Under the pieces are notes generated by a model, which saw only the letters and a list, made by a program, of their open reading frames with translations, had not been told where the DNA came from and ran no database searches. A DNA stretch of 64,000 nucleotides from Isoetes taiwanensis (Eukaryota > Streptophyta > Lycopodiopsida > Isoetales > Isoetaceae). Below, one piece after another: positions 30,356 to 42,934 of this stretch. The first letter of the stretch is position 1. Every line of letters starts with the position of its first letter. The position numbers were made by a program, and so were the translations under genes. Location: positions 3,163,257 to 3,227,256 of the forward strand of contig JAJEKV010000042.1 of NCBI GenBank assembly GCA_021234155.1. The letters run 5' to 3'.

Positions 30356-30760
30356 CTTCAAAGGTGGACAGGATCTTTCAAGATCTTAGAGCGAGTAGGG
30401 AGCCAAGACTACAAGCTCGACTTGCCTGCCCATCTAAAGGTCTACAAAGTCTTCCACTTGAGCCTATTAAAGAGGCACACCCCAAACCCGGAAGAGGTCT
30501 TGGAGACTCCAACCTTGTTGGAGATGACGGAGGAGCAAATCGAGATAGTCCCCGAGCTAATTCTTGACAAAGCATTTAAGAAGACAAGAAGGTCTCAGTC
30601 CCTCCAATACTTGGTCAAGTGGAACACTTGCCCGTGGAAGATGCAACATGGGTATTAAAGTAAGATCTATAGAAGCAATACCCAGAATTCATGGAGCAAT
30701 TTGATGGCCAAGTCATCTATGAATTGGTCGACACCAACCTGTCAAGTGCTCTTAGCTAAG
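30356..30760 (+). pseudogene. Integrase C-terminal domain and chromodomain
   Basis: The segment QRWTGSFKILERVGSQDYKL followed by LPAHLKVYKVFHLSLLK is the typical tail of plant Ty3 integrases (GPF/Y-like region). It is followed by PELILDKAFKKTRR, YLVKWNTCPWKDATWV and FMEQF, which match the chromodomain pattern (LVKWKG...TWE). In chromoviruses this domain directs insertion to marked chromatin. A frameshift sits near 30,640, within the chromodomain. Confidence 0.8.
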
Positions 30761-30808
30761 TTTGTGTATGCCTTAGTGTAGGTACAAGAAAAGCGTATGC
30801 ATTCTAGG

Positions 30809-30939
30809 TTAGTTGGGATGCATATGTGAAGATCTTGGAGTGTAGGCAATGATGAGATTCCCCCCTTTGGGGCGTTAGTTGGGATGCATACGCGAAGATC
30901 TTGGATTGTAGGCGATGATGAGATCCCCCCCTAGGGGTG
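30809..30939. repeat. 66-bp tandem duplication
   Basis: Two units starting ttagttgggatgcata at 30,809 and 30,875, each with gaagatcttgga.tgtaggc.atgatgagat. Weaker relatives (gcaatgatgg.atc, agcttaaacc) follow at about 31,005-31,050 and 31,200-31,255. The region to 31,700 is otherwise non-coding. Confidence 0.75.
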
Positions 30940-31719
30940 TTCTCTATGCCAGTACGCACCAAGAGTGCATCGGACCAGGAGGGTCATGTGAGAGGAGCGC
31001 AGCATCATAGGCAATGATGGAATCAGTGGAACATTTCCTAGCTTAAACCTTCAGGGCCATGATACACTGCGGATGTGCATGATTTGAAGGGTCATGTTCT
31101 GAAAGGCAGGGGATGGAATGATCGCGATGGGATCAATATTAAGATGTTCTCTATGCCCACGACGCAACGCGGCACACCATGGGGGTCGCGATGAGGTAAG
31201 CGTGATCATGCGTGATGATGGGATCGCCTGGGCGTTCCTCAGCTTAAACCCCTGGAAAGGGCAGACCGGTGTATGATCAAGGGATCTTGTACAAGGTAGC
31301 ACTTGAACATGGGCTTATGATAGAATTCATTTTAAAACGTCCTTAAGCCTCAAATCTTATGGGCCTGATCGAAAGTGCAAGATAGTAGGGTAACCTTGAG
31401 GTAGTAGTTCGCCTCCGGCGAGTGTATTTAGGGGTGGCTCCCTAAAACCACAAAAATTATTAACTAAACTTAACGTAAGATGCTACCTGTGGCGCTGAAG
31501 TGGGGAGCATGGAGGAGGGAGAGCACGTTATTTAGAAGACAATGGGGTCAAGTAGATTTTAGACTTTAACTATGAACTCCCTTAAAATTGTTAGATAGTA
31601 TTATTTGTAAAATTATAATGTATTGTTACTGGCGATATAATTTTGTATGTTATAAATATAGCTCATAATTGACGAATAAGAAATTAACAGAAAGCATCTT
31701 TCAATAAAGTTAAGTTCCT

Positions 31720-33640
31720 ATATTCATGTTTGTGAGTTTGGTACATTGCAATTATCACCTTAGCTGAACGTCGAGGGATGCATTATCCTTTGGGTGATGT
31801 TCGAATGTATGCTATACATAATGATATTTCTAGGCTGACATCTCCGTGACAAGTCCACGCAGTAGCCCTTGCACACATAGTAGGTGGAAAAGGGAGCATA
31901 ACTAAGTTATTCATATAAATTAGCCAACCTTAGGCATAGGGCCATTTCCACATGGCCTTACCCTATTGGGCACCCGCCACAATGGAAACCCCATTGAAGC
32001 CACATGGTAGTGACATGGTATCTTAACCTATAAATGGCCAAACCCCAACCCTAGGCCATTTTTCTAGCTCCAACAGTCATGGAACCTTTTTTCGCGCTTG
32101 AAACTCCATTTCGAGAATCGTTTGCTGTGGCATAGCATAGCACAAAAGCTCCCGGAGCGTTAGCACATCAGTAGGAGTGGGAGCTACTTCAAACCCCTTG
32201 AAGGCCATGGAGATGCCGGGAGTTCCTCAGGAGCATGTATTTGGGTTAAAGTCCTTTGTAGATCATTTCTCCTGTTAGATTCGTGATGAGCCAGATTCTA
32301 GAGAGCCATTCTAGAACCCTCAGTCTAGATCTTGAACCCTAATTAATGAACCCTAACTGTAAGTTAGATACATGTGATTTGAATTAGATGTTATTCTCAT
32401 TATTTATCGTTATATGGACATATGATGTTGGTTGATCATGTTTACTCCTCTTGTATTGGGAAGGGGGGTAGAGACCTAGTAGCCATTATTTAGATGATGC
32501 TCATAGTTTAGAACCCTTAGTTTTCTATTAGATGCACCTCAGTGGCTGTGGAAACCTACTTGGACTACGGGGCTGGGGGAGTGACTTAGCACCATACAAG
32601 AGGCTAGTGGCAAAGCCGGGAGGGAGGTCCCCGAGCTGGGCTACTAGGGACCCATAGCTGGCTAGGGCCTATAGTCGGGCCACTGCGGTGGGTCGTGGCA
32701 GCTCTACACTTCCTGGGTCAATGGTATCGGCCTGGACAAGAGCTGCGTGCATCACCGGGCTCTTATTTTGGGGAGTTCACAAGCCTAATCATGTTCATGA
32801 TTCTCTAGCCCCATGGAGCCACTAGTCCTTGGGAAGGGAGATGCAAATCTTCCTAATCGATCGGAGATGCAACCCAAGTAGTCCCAATGGGTGATACCAT
32901 AGGGATTATGCCTTCTCGCAGGTTATATAGTCATGCTAGAGCCCACCGAAATTTAGCCCGCATCTGCAAAGTATGCTGTGAGGGGGCAGGACGAGCGGTC
33001 AAATCCCGAAGCCATTGTTTATAGTCGGCCCCGCATTACCATATATCTCGGTCTCTGTTTCTATCTTTGAGGCTCCACCGACCTTCTTAATGGTACCTGA
33101 GCTCCGGTAGGCTCATATATGGCATGTTGTTATCTTTGATGTATCTATAGTTGTACAGATGTGCTATCCTTCGAGGTAGTTGGATGTATTGTTATTGTTA
33201 GCGTTGACGTTATGTTATGCTTTCGCTGTTATAGGAGCCCATAGGGGAAGGGCGTGCAAGACAGCTTCGTGTTCTCTTCCCACACTAGAGATATCTTGGT
33301 TGCGGGATAGATGGAGGGCCCATACGGCCGGAGGGCTGGATAGGGGATTTCCAACAAGATGTACGGCAGGGCGTCGAGTATTTGGTGGACAATATTCATG
33401 CCCATTGAAAAGGTTGATATGTTATAGACTTTGTATGTGTGTTATAGAAGCTTTTTAATTGATTGGACCAAACATTTGGTATTTTCATACCTTATGATAA
33501 TTATCAAAAGTACCTTAACAGCTCGACCTTTGGGTTTATATCATTAGATTTAATTTGAACGTTCCTTCGACAGTTTGTTATCCACTAATAACTCACAACT
33601 GCTCCAGAATTTTTCATAGCGCAGCTTGATTGTCCTAGGA
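31720..33640 (+). repeat. Second, diverged LTR
   Basis: The right part shares ordered short blocks with the 5' LTR (gtattgggaaggggggtagag at 32,455, gagatgcaaccca at 32,867, tgcaaagtatgc at 32,967, gctatccttcgaggtag at 33,163). The left part has a TATA-like cctataaatggccaaacccc (32,025), suiting a U3/R boundary. The edges are approximate; no terminal TG...CA was fixed with certainty. Confidence 0.5.
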
Positions 33641-34300
33641 TGTTACAAGCAACCCCAATAAGTTGAGTACATCGTTAGAAGACGCGGGCATGCCAACCTT
33701 CAAAGGAGGAAAGATGAAGCCAAGCAAAGTCGTTAGCTTCATAAGCCAGTGGGAGAAGTTCTTCGAGGGTGTACAAGCAACTGATGTGAAAAGATTACAA
33801 AGCAATGGATAGTTATTTGAAGGATCAAAATCAAGCATGGTGGCAAGGCCGACGGAGGTGTAACCCTGAGATAGACAAATGAGAAAGATTTTGGAAAGCA
33901 TTTGATGCACATCATCTACCTTCCAACTATCATAATGAGCTGCTAAGGGCATGGGACCATTTGAAGCAAAAGGAAACTATTCATCTTGGCAGTATTGATG
34001 AGAAATTTAGATGGGGATGAACTTTTACAAAAATATGTCAGTGGATTAGAGATGGCATATACGAGAAAGAAAAATATCCTATCTTATAATGTTTTAGTGT
34101 CATGGATCTAGCCTTACTTGGTCGCTGAGATCCACGACATACGAAGGCTGAGGTTTATCCTTCGAGCAAGAAGCAGCGACACAGTTGCAAATCCTCAGCG
34201 GGCTGCTTCATAACAGGGCAATTTCAAGGAAGAAAAAAGCACGCCTAAGAACATGGTGGTTTCGAGAAACAGATTAAAACAGACTGAGAAAATTGATTAA
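33641..34300 (+). pseudogene. Ty3 gag fragment
   Basis: Reading frames with stops give MPTFKGGKMKPSKVVSFISQ, WEKFFEGVQATDVKRLQS and, in another frame, HLKQKETIHLGSIDEKFRWG. These match the retrotransposon gag pattern (W...EK.F....C.D..K...A, then LKQ...V..Y...F). It directly follows the second LTR, without a PBS or leader, so it derives from a rearranged or second element. Confidence 0.6.
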
Positions 34301-35333
34301 GAGCCTTATTTTGGATGGGGATTGTATGGATGCTTGTGCTCTTCGACGTCAAAGCTCTTTAGATTAAGGGTTTGAAGCTCGATGCCTGCAAAAACTCCAA
34401 ATTCTCCTAAAGGATTCACACAGAAGACCCTTACAAACCAAGTGAGTGTCTGAAAGGGGTTTTTTTTTCTGATGTTTTCGTACATATACTAGGGGTTTAA
34501 ATCCCCCTCCTGCTGACATTCTAGTGTATTTTCTCTATGGAAGGGATGTTTTAATACTTTTACGTACGTATATAGGGGTGTTTATTCTCACCCTAAGCAT
34601 GCAGGTGGCATATGCTCACGTGATAAAGATGAATCCCCCGGGCAAATTCTGAGCTCTAATTTCTGATGAATCTAATTAATCCGTTGATCCTAAATTTGTG
34701 AGGAAGAATGTGTTTCTTCATATCAACGAGATGCGTTCCTGCGTCGAGCCAACAAGTAAGATATAGAAATAATATACGTGAGTAATTTTTTAGACCATTC
34801 ATATAAATATAGGAATCTCTGTAGGCTTTAGACTGGCATATGCCCATCATTTTAATAGCCCATACCCTTTATTTGACCACATTAGCCATTTTGATGCCTT
34901 TTGAAAATGCCCAGGTTCGATTTATGGAGGGCCTTTTTATCCATTGCGTATTAAATACTTCTTTTCATGTACTATAATCTAGGTGTGATGATGCAGTTTT
35001 TGCCATTTTTTTGTGGATACTAGTTTTAGTGTACATATACTTGATGCATGCTAGAATCTAGGGGTGACCATGTACTACTTGTCATTATTTTTGTTTAGGT
35101 TTTTTTGGTATTTTTAGACGTTTGGTATTTTAGATTAGGGCTTCCAAGAGATGGCCCAGATTGCATGACTCCTAATATATGCTAGATTAGTCCCTTGACC
35201 ACGTCAAGATTGATAGTAAGCCGGAGTTGGCCATAAAGCAAGATTAGACAACAATGCACATCAACCCTTCCTGCATGACCTGTGCACTTGAATCTTTATT
35301 TCCCATTTTCTCACATTTCTTCCCTCCATGAAA
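34301..35333. other. Intergenic, unassigned
   Basis: AT-rich, no convincing gene. A short stretch before a donor-like gtaaga at 34,755 (DPKFVRKNVFLHINEMRSC) looks exon-like, but no partner exons were found. Confidence 0.4.
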
Positions 35334-38300
35334 TTAAATAACAACTTGACATTCACGGGGCCTCTCTTTATCATCCCCCAAAAATATTTGCTACACACAA
35401 AACAAAGGTTTAGAACATAAATATAATAAAACTTCTTAGCAAATGAATGACTTTGTTACCTGGATTGGGATAAATAGCCTAAATTGATATGGTAGGTCAT
35501 TTTCTGAATAAAGCATATCTGAGAAGTAAACAGTACGAAGACGACAATTTGCATGTATCTTTACGAGAGTTGTTTCAACATAATTTGTTCCAAATGCCAA
35601 TTTTGTGCTACCAGGAAGATCAAAATGTAGTTGGCTCCATCCATCTTCCAAATATAGTGGAACATTGCAAACGCCATTCATTATGCGTGTTGTTGACTGC
35701 ATAATTGAAAAAAAAAAAAAAAAGTCATCGCCTTTCAAAGCTCTACCTGTCATTACCACGAGTGAGAATTCACATTCCTTTAACTAGAATCAATTAAAAC
35801 AAATTTTTTTTTTTTTATAGCTGGCAACAAGAGAACTATGGAAATCAGAAGGAGGAGGAGGAGGAGGAGGAGGTGGAGGAAGGGGGTTAGGTTATTTCTA
35901 GTTGCTCTGTTTGATCATATGGAAAATTATATAAGGAGGCTTAGCATGAACTCGCATTTTATGGAATGGAGAAAAATTTGTATGGTGTATGGAATAATAT
36001 TGGTTATTGGAAAATATGTAATGTAAGTTAATGTCAGGGGTTGCCCATAAGGTCAAATTTGGTTCAAGCATAATTTAGAAGGCCTGTGTGAATAATAGAG
36101 TTGCAAGATTAGTTATGTCAGCGAATGTTTTCTAGACATGAATATTTTTATAGAGATCTAGGTGAATCATGGCCAATATTATTTTGCCAAGATTTAAGTG
36201 TCTTTATTTTCCAAGTGTACTTTGTTGTGATATTTTAGATTTTAATTCCGGGCATCTATATATTTAATCAAGGACACAAACACATTATAACTATAGTTGC
36301 ATGATGCAATACCACAACTTAACCTTGCAAATGAGAACGGGCTTATCCTTTTGTAGATGAAACAAATCTATTAGAAGGGAGGTCTGTAAAAATGTTTCCA
36401 AAGGCATCCTTAGAAGTATTTGAAACACAATAACTACAAAAATTATCATATGTACCCTGATGGATATGGAGAATAGATTAGTTATGAAGAAAGCCTAAAT
36501 ATTAGGGCTTATCTCCCTTAAGAAATCTTTTGAGAAGGAGGGTAGAGGATAAGGCTAATCCATAGTTATGACGCTAGTGAATGTATGCACTTTTCTTTCA
36601 TGTTGGAGTGAGATTTTGCAAAAGTTGGCTAATTTTATTTTTTCATCTATACCCGCCCTACTAAACCATAGCGAAAAATTTATCGATACTCTTAAAAATA
36701 GCCTTTCGCTTAACTGCCCTCAGTGGGCTACTCCTTGGTTAATGTTCACCTTTAGAATAAGGGTATATACTAGCAAACACTATGGACTAAGACTTTGGAT
36801 TTTCTAATGCATTTATGGTGGCATGGATAAATGCTATGATAAGTATTGTGTGTAAGATATGGAATTTATTTAGGGAGTTAGTACCATGGCCTTGGTGTTG
36901 TATCTTGGAAAAGGTAAATCTTGTGTCTTCTTTATTGGGGCATTGGAAATGGGCACCACACTTAAATATTATATATTCAGAGCGATAATTGTTTAGGTTT
37001 TTGTATAAGGAAAGGCCCCTGTGGCCTTTTCCGGAAGGGAAATGGCCGATGCATGGGTTACAGAGGTCTGCTTGACCTTTCCTAAAGAAGGCCACATGGC
37101 CTTCTCAACGAGGATGACTAGGCCCAATCCACCGCCACGTGTCTTGCTACAAAAAAAACCTTTGCGTAAAAGAAACCCGAATTTATTTTTGTAAATTTGC
37201 GTAATGACGGTAAAACTTGCGTATCGGCGAAATTGCAATATACCAGAAACTTTTGCACGATATTTCGTACTTTGAAATAGCGACATGTGTCGCCCGGCAT
37301 TGGATGACAGCCTAGATTGGGCCTATCCGGCTCCTTCACAGAAGCACAAAAGCTTACCCTAAATTGCTTGGTCAAGATTTTTATCAGCATAAATGGATGC
37401 ATTATTTGGCCACAAGTTGCACTATATAGTCTTGGCGAAGCGTTATTTTTCCAAATACAAAGAGTATGGAGTGCTCTGCTATACAGGATGACTGGATTTG
37501 ACATTCTAGAGACATGCTTGAACATAAATGTTGTTGTGCTTGGCTAAATGCATGCTCTATTTTTCAAAATAGTTTTGAGCCTGCTCAGGATGCTGGGAAT
37601 CTATCTCCAAGGAAGTATGAAAAATCAAACTTTTGAAAGGTAAACATCAAGAATGCTTCACAATCTACAGGGCTTGGAGGCATTAACACTCAGGTCTTGT
37701 ATAATGCATTGTTCCTTCTTTTCATATCCAGTTTATGAAGGGGATTGAATGGATAAATAACATGCTTTCTATGTCAAGCAAAAACGTGTAGACTGTATTA
37801 ACCTACCAGTTAGATATTTTGGAAAAAATGTATGCTTATCTCATGCTTAAGGATATGTGAAATGGTTGTGGAGACTGTTAGGTGCTTGTCCAGGAAAAAT
37901 GAAGTGAGATTAAAGTTTGTTGATCTATGATCGACCAAGTATCCTGGCTTATGTGGTATTTGGTAATGAGTATAAGTAGTCTTGTGGTCTGTAATATGAT
38001 GTTTATTTCGACACTAACTATATGTATAGTTATGTAGATTGTTAAGCTATGTACGTATAGTTCTCTCATTATTACAGGGCTGAAACTGATAGCTATTTGA
38101 TCATAAATTATGAGGTACATAATTTTGCTATAAGGATGCTTATATCTGTTGGCAAATGAACCTTTTAATTTACCTTTAACGATTAGGTGAAGGGCGATAA
38201 ACCATGTAGTTCAAAAGCTTACCTGATGTCTTTTGCGTTGTTACCTGTTGCTAACTAGTGTATTGGTTGGATGTAGGTAACCTAAACTACATCTCCTTGG

Positions 38301-38981
38301 TGTTGAAGTTATTTTTTCCCTGTCATATGTTGTTCTCTATTGTTGTGGAGTATAATACGAAGGAAATCCCGCACTATGGTAAGACCTTTCCAATGACGGA
38401 AACATGCATATTTCTCATTTGTGCTTAAAAAAAGATTTGGCAATTCGCGAAGTTGAATTTCTGCTATAATTTGATATTGTGTAAACTAGAAATGCAAATG
38501 TTAATAATAAATGGTAATTCTAGAAGACAGTTGTAGTAACATGAATTGAATATTATTATAGGAAATATAGGTGCATATTATCTTTCGGATTATGGAAAGA
38601 AAAATATTAAGAGCATATAAGAGATATTGTAATCACAAACATTTGTATGGAAGGTGGAATATTTTAATGAATATGCATATTTTATATTAATTATGGAATG
38701 TTTTGAACGTTATGGAAAATGTAAAATGTGAATTGGATGTTTCATGCTCATTTCTCTACTTCCTTATGTTAAATGGGTTGATATCAGTGCCTAGTTGTGG
38801 CCTGGATTAAAATCCAGGGCAGATATGTGGGTCATGTCTTTGCCTTGTTTAGATATGTGGGTCATGTCTTTGCCTTGTTTGAAAGCAGTCTATGTAAGAT
38901 TGTTTTGCGTTAGTATTGTATGCAATCATGGTGACGATCAATAGAAGAAGAAGAAGAAGAAGAAGAAGAAGAAGAAGAATC

Positions 38982-39012
<31 letters not shown>

Positions 39013-40945
39013 AAGAAGAAGAAGAAGAAGAAGAAGAAGAAGAAGAAGAAGAAGAAGAAGAAGAAGAAGAAGAAGAAGAAGAAGAAGAAGAAGAAGAAGA
39101 AGAAGAAGAAGAAGAAGAAGAAGAAGAAGAAGAAGAAGAAGAAGAAGAAGAAGAAGAAGAAGAAGAAGAAGAAGAAGAAGAAGAAGAAGAAGAAGAAGAA
39201 GAAGAAGAAGAAGAAGAAGAAACAATTTCTATGCCACACCACATTGGCAACATCCTATTGGAATTCATATTCTGGTAGCATTGAATACAATTGAAAAAAT
39301 AGTATCTTAAATGAATAGAATAGAATAGAATAAAATTTTTAACGTCCACGGAGACCAATAGGTCATGGGACCCATACAATGGGCTAGTACAATCATTACT
39401 ACTAGGATTAATAAACCCCTGCCTCGAAAGGTTTTCAAGGGATTAAATGAGATCCTACTACATATTAACATGTCTAGACCAGCTTAGGATTGAAAAGGAC
39501 AAGCGGCTCATAAACCACAAGTTATGTGAGTATTGCTAGATGGGCCAGGAAGACACGAAGTGTCGAACAATTGTGCATATTAGGATGAAGTATGTTGCGT
39601 GATTCAATACAAAAATTGCATGCCTTTACAAAGTAATTAAATTAATTTCTTATGTTATAGAGGTATTTTAGAGCTACATAAGGATATAGACATGCAAATC
39701 TAGTAGATCATTTGTATATAACAGGCAATGCAACTATTTCCTTCTTAAGTAGGCTTGTTCTCAACATTTTTGCTTCAGAACCTTTAGGTGTAGACAATAT
39801 ACCATTTTCTAGGATGACAACCCATAAAAGGGAAAGCAATTTTTGCATCCACTGGAAATAAGCATATTCAAGGAGGGAGAAGCATTAGAAACCTAATACC
39901 ATTTGCGCTATTCCAACTTGCCCTTACATTATTCTTAAGACTTATAAAATAGGAAAGAAAAAGACGTGCTAAGAATTAGTATTTTTACTCTAACTGATCT
40001 TGCTTACTTTTTATACCCTGACTACGTGGCTATGAACAAAGAAAAGAATTTGATCAATTAATATTACCTTGTTCTTGACTCCACATATTGTTTCTTGACT
40101 ACGTATATAAACTAGTAGATCACTACAATTGGGATGATGGCTTAGGTACCAGAGTTGATCACATATTAGAATGCCTTTTGAATGATGTATTATAATTTTA
40201 TTAATAATAAGTTTAACTGCTACCAAGCAACTTACATTTATTCTACATTGACCATTAGGTTTCCTGATGCATAGTAGACCATGTATTTGCTATATAGCAA
40301 AGCATTTCCATCTAGAGAAAATCATAAACTCGTCATTAAAATCCTTAAACAATTTCTTGCAACTAGGAATAAAGCAGCAAAAGGGACACAATACCAAACG
40401 ATTGGAAGCTAGGAAACGACGACATATATGCTTGTCATCAAGAACTTCCACTTCAATTGTGAAGTACCTCCTCAAGCCTTTGATAATTAATACTAGAAAA
40501 GGCAATTTGATTGCTAGTGTCTCCTTGGGGTTCTTTGGGCAAGTTATATGCGTCATGTTTATATTTGCTCCTCTAATTTCTACCACATTAGACTTAATTT
40601 TGTCATCCCTTAATCGTTTGATATGACCATGAAACGCTGCAGAGGAAAGAAAAGGTCAGACGAAAAATTTAAGTTCTTCTTTTGATTTTATCTTGTCTGC
40701 ATTATGGACATTTCCTTTACTTGCATGATGAATTTGATAATACCTCTCTTGTTCCACATTTGTAAAGCATCATCCCTGCTCTAGAAAAGGACAAAAATTT
40801 AGTAAAATATTTAGAGGTGAATGGAATTGAATTAAGAAAAAATAGGGAATTTGCATATCTCCCCTTTTTGTAGGGGTAGAAATGAGAATGACCTGACACT
40901 ATAGAAAATTGGAATACATCCAGTTTGATATGTATTTCTAAACAT
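35334..40945 (-). CDS. CFAP20/BUG22-like protein (divergent), five exons
   Basis: Exons on the minus strand: 40,945-40,893, 40,775-40,744, 40,636-40,395, 35,696-35,460 and probably 35,390-35,334. All introns are GT-AG (117, 107, 4,698 and 69 bp) and phases match. The product, about 206 residues (188 without the last exon), aligns without gaps to CFAP20/BUG22 (DUF667): MFRNTYQTG, DDALQMWNKR, HGHIKRLRDDKI, ITCPKNPKETLAIKLPFLV, EVLDDKHICRRFLASN, YLEDGWSQLHFDL, GTNYVET, KIHANCRLRTVYFSD, LYSENDLPYQFRLF. CFAP20 stabilises axonemal microtubules and is also kept in plants without cilia. Many usually fixed positions are changed (GSKPLQIW reads VRDDALQMW; PFICTMP reads NGVCNVP), suggesting a diverged paralogue. 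No stop or frameshift was seen. The last exon is the weakest call. Confidence 0.85.
38821..38880. repeat. Perfect 30-bp tandem duplication
   Basis: Two identical copies of a 30-bp unit starting agatatgtgggtcatgtc, inside intron 3 of the CFAP20-like gene. Confidence 0.95.
38944..39222. repeat. (GAA)n/(TTC)n microsatellite, about 92 units
   Basis: About 12 GAA units, one interruption (gaatctaag at 38,977-38,985), then about 79 uninterrupted units to 39,222. It lies in the long intron of the CFAP20-like gene; the transcribed RNA would carry UUC repeats. The poly-Phe/Leu/Ser frames seen here are artefacts. Confidence 0.97.
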
Positions 40946-42415
40946 GACAAGTTGTTTGTCTAATATCGCATCTTCCACATAAGGCGTGGCATAATTCTCT
41001 ATATAAAAAGGCACAATGGTTATTGTACCTACTCCATCTTTTAAATCCACATATACACAACTTAATCATACTATCATTACATAATAAATCAAAGTCCATG
41101 GTTTGCGACTTTTTATTTCTAATATTTGTGTCATTTTATCTTGAGAATAAAAAGTTTGGTCAAAGTATCCATATTTACAAAAACTTTATCGCAGCAAGGA
41201 CGCTGTAAATATATCTTCTTACATGGTCTACAGCGAGGACGTTGTAAACATATTTTCTTACATGGTCTACCGGTTGATATCGTCTACATCGCATGCATCT
41301 TTAACTGTAATATGGACATTTGAAATAATAATTTATCAAAAACCAGGTTTTGGTAGAATATTAACTACATTATGAGTTATAAACATATTGGTGAACATAT
41401 AAACAACTTCAAATTTATCAAAACTAACACGAAACCAATTTTTCTAGAATTTCTCCACTGAGATAAGACTACATATCACTGTAACCACAAGTGTCAAAAT
41501 TATTCTTTATACGAAAGGCATCGTGCCTTAATAGCTCCAAAACATAATGTAATGCCTAACTGCTAAATTGAATGGACCAGGGATAATGAACAATTTTTAA
41601 ATTTGCAGAGCTTTTCTAAATGTCTTTTCTTCGCTCAGATTTGGAAATTATGGCTCATGTAAAATCACATTCATTGTCATATGTAGCACAATAACAGGGT
41701 GTTCCAGGGGGATTTGAAATTCCTAAAATCATAGACCATATCCTTAAAACAATTGAATGGGTTGTTGTAAAATTGGGGAGGAGGGGTTGAGGAGGTTCGA
41801 GCCCCGTGATTTCATATTCTAGAACCTTGGGCAAAGCCGTATAGGGGCTCAACATTCTATCAAAACCTTAGGCGAATTAATATTTGATATTTCAAAATCA
41901 TAGGCGCCCCCCAATCATAAATGACCATAAACAAAATGAGAGGTGCATAGAGGCTCCAACGTACGTCTAGGCCATAGCATCATCTGATCCGATGACTGTG
42001 GTACTCTAGGGTGCACCTCGTTTAGAATATGTAGCAGGGTGCCATATCTAGAAAAATGAAGCAGATCACGCCTCATAATGGTGAGGATTTTTAGCCGTCA
42101 AATTGGCACATCTAACATCATATTCTATCAACCCACCTTCCCAAGGTTAACTATTTGGGCAACCAAAGACATCTCCCTCCCTCCCATCAAAGCAATGTTG
42201 ATGTGTTGAATGTTCCATATATCGAATCAGATGCTGCCAATATGACATGACATATTGCTGCGTCTTGTCTCTATTGCAAACCCTTTGGCATGGATGGGCC
42301 ATGAATATCCCATTTGTAGGGTTTGATTTTGAAATATTTCAGAAGTAACGTGCAATAGCAATTGAGTTACTATGCACATTAATTTAGGTCATGCATGGTC
42401 CTGGGGGAAGGCTCT
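40946..42415. other. Intergenic, upstream of the CFAP20-like gene
   Basis: AT-rich. The frame of exon 1 stays open to about 41,050, so an N-terminal extension is possible but unlikely given the conserved MF.NT start. A tandem duplication lies at 41,192-41,269. A single ggttcgagcccc at 41,797 resembles a pol III B box without a convincing A box. Nothing else recognised. Confidence 0.5.
41192..41269. repeat. 39-bp tandem duplication
   Basis: Two units, cagcaaggacgctgtaaat... and cagcgaggacgttgtaaac..., each ending ttcttacatggtcta, with five differences. Confidence 0.9.
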
Positions 42416-42889
42416 GGCTTTGGCTATGCTAGGTCGTATTTGGGGCTCCATAGCCCTGTTTAATTGTCATTCGTATCCATTTTAATAATTGCCCTAAGTC
42501 CTTTAGAGCCTCCATTGTGGAGGTTATCACAAGTCATATACTGAAAGCACCCAAGCTGTCACCTAATTGTATTATGAAGAGGCAGTAAAGCAATCTTTTT
42601 AGCTTTAGATGTCCAAGACCACCTACTTCCTTTGCCTCTCTCATTCCTCCGGCTTTGGCTATGCTAGGTCGATTAGCTCCATAAATTCGCTTAATTGTCA
42701 TTCGTATCCATTTTAATAATTGCCCTAAGTCCTTTAGAGCCTCCATTGTGGAGGTTATCACAAGTCATATACTGAAAGCACCCAAGCTGTCACCTAATTG
42801 TATTATGAAGAGGCAGTAAAGCAATCTTTTTAGCTTTAGATGTCCGAAGACCACTCCATTCTCGCTTTTGCCTCTCTCTCTAGTCCTCC
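42416..42889 (-). repeat. 235-bp tandem duplication with possible LINE RT remnant
   Basis: Two units start ggctttggctatgctaggtcg at 42,416 and 42,651 and are nearly identical over about 150 bp. The minus-strand frame reads KEVGGLGHLKLKRLLYCLF in unit 1 and GHLKLKRLLYCLF in unit 2. This resembles the K.xGGLG....L.N.ALL motif of plant LINE/RT connection regions, but the match is short. Confidence 0.7.
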
Positions 42890-42934
42890 CTCCTCCCCTC
42901 CCCTCCCTCCCTCCTCCCTCCCTCCCTCCTCCCT

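Larger units (their letters stand above)
25506..33640 (+). mobile_element. Decayed Ty3-type LTR retrotransposon (chromovirus)
   Basis: Plus-strand order: partial 5' LTR, PBS for initiator tRNA-Met, leader, gag N-terminus, RT, integrase zinc-binding and core parts, chromodomain, 3' non-coding region, and a second LTR. The C-terminal chromodomain after integrase places it among plant chromoviruses. Protease and RNase H are not recognisable. Stops and frameshifts are frequent and the two LTRs are strongly diverged, so this is an old insertion, or the two LTRs come from different elements of one family. Confidence 0.8.

Noticed and set aside
33180-33458. 92-codon frame with a hydrophobic start (MDVLLLLALTLCYAFAVIGA)
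   Set aside because: Looks like a signal peptide but lies within the LTR, with no homologue recognised and no support downstream.
38910-39379. Long poly-Phe, poly-Leu and poly-Ser reading frames
   Set aside because: They are the three frames of the GAA/TTC microsatellite, not proteins.
41790-41815. tRNA gene or SINE from ggttcgagcccc
   Set aside because: A single B-box match without a convincing A box or cloverleaf.
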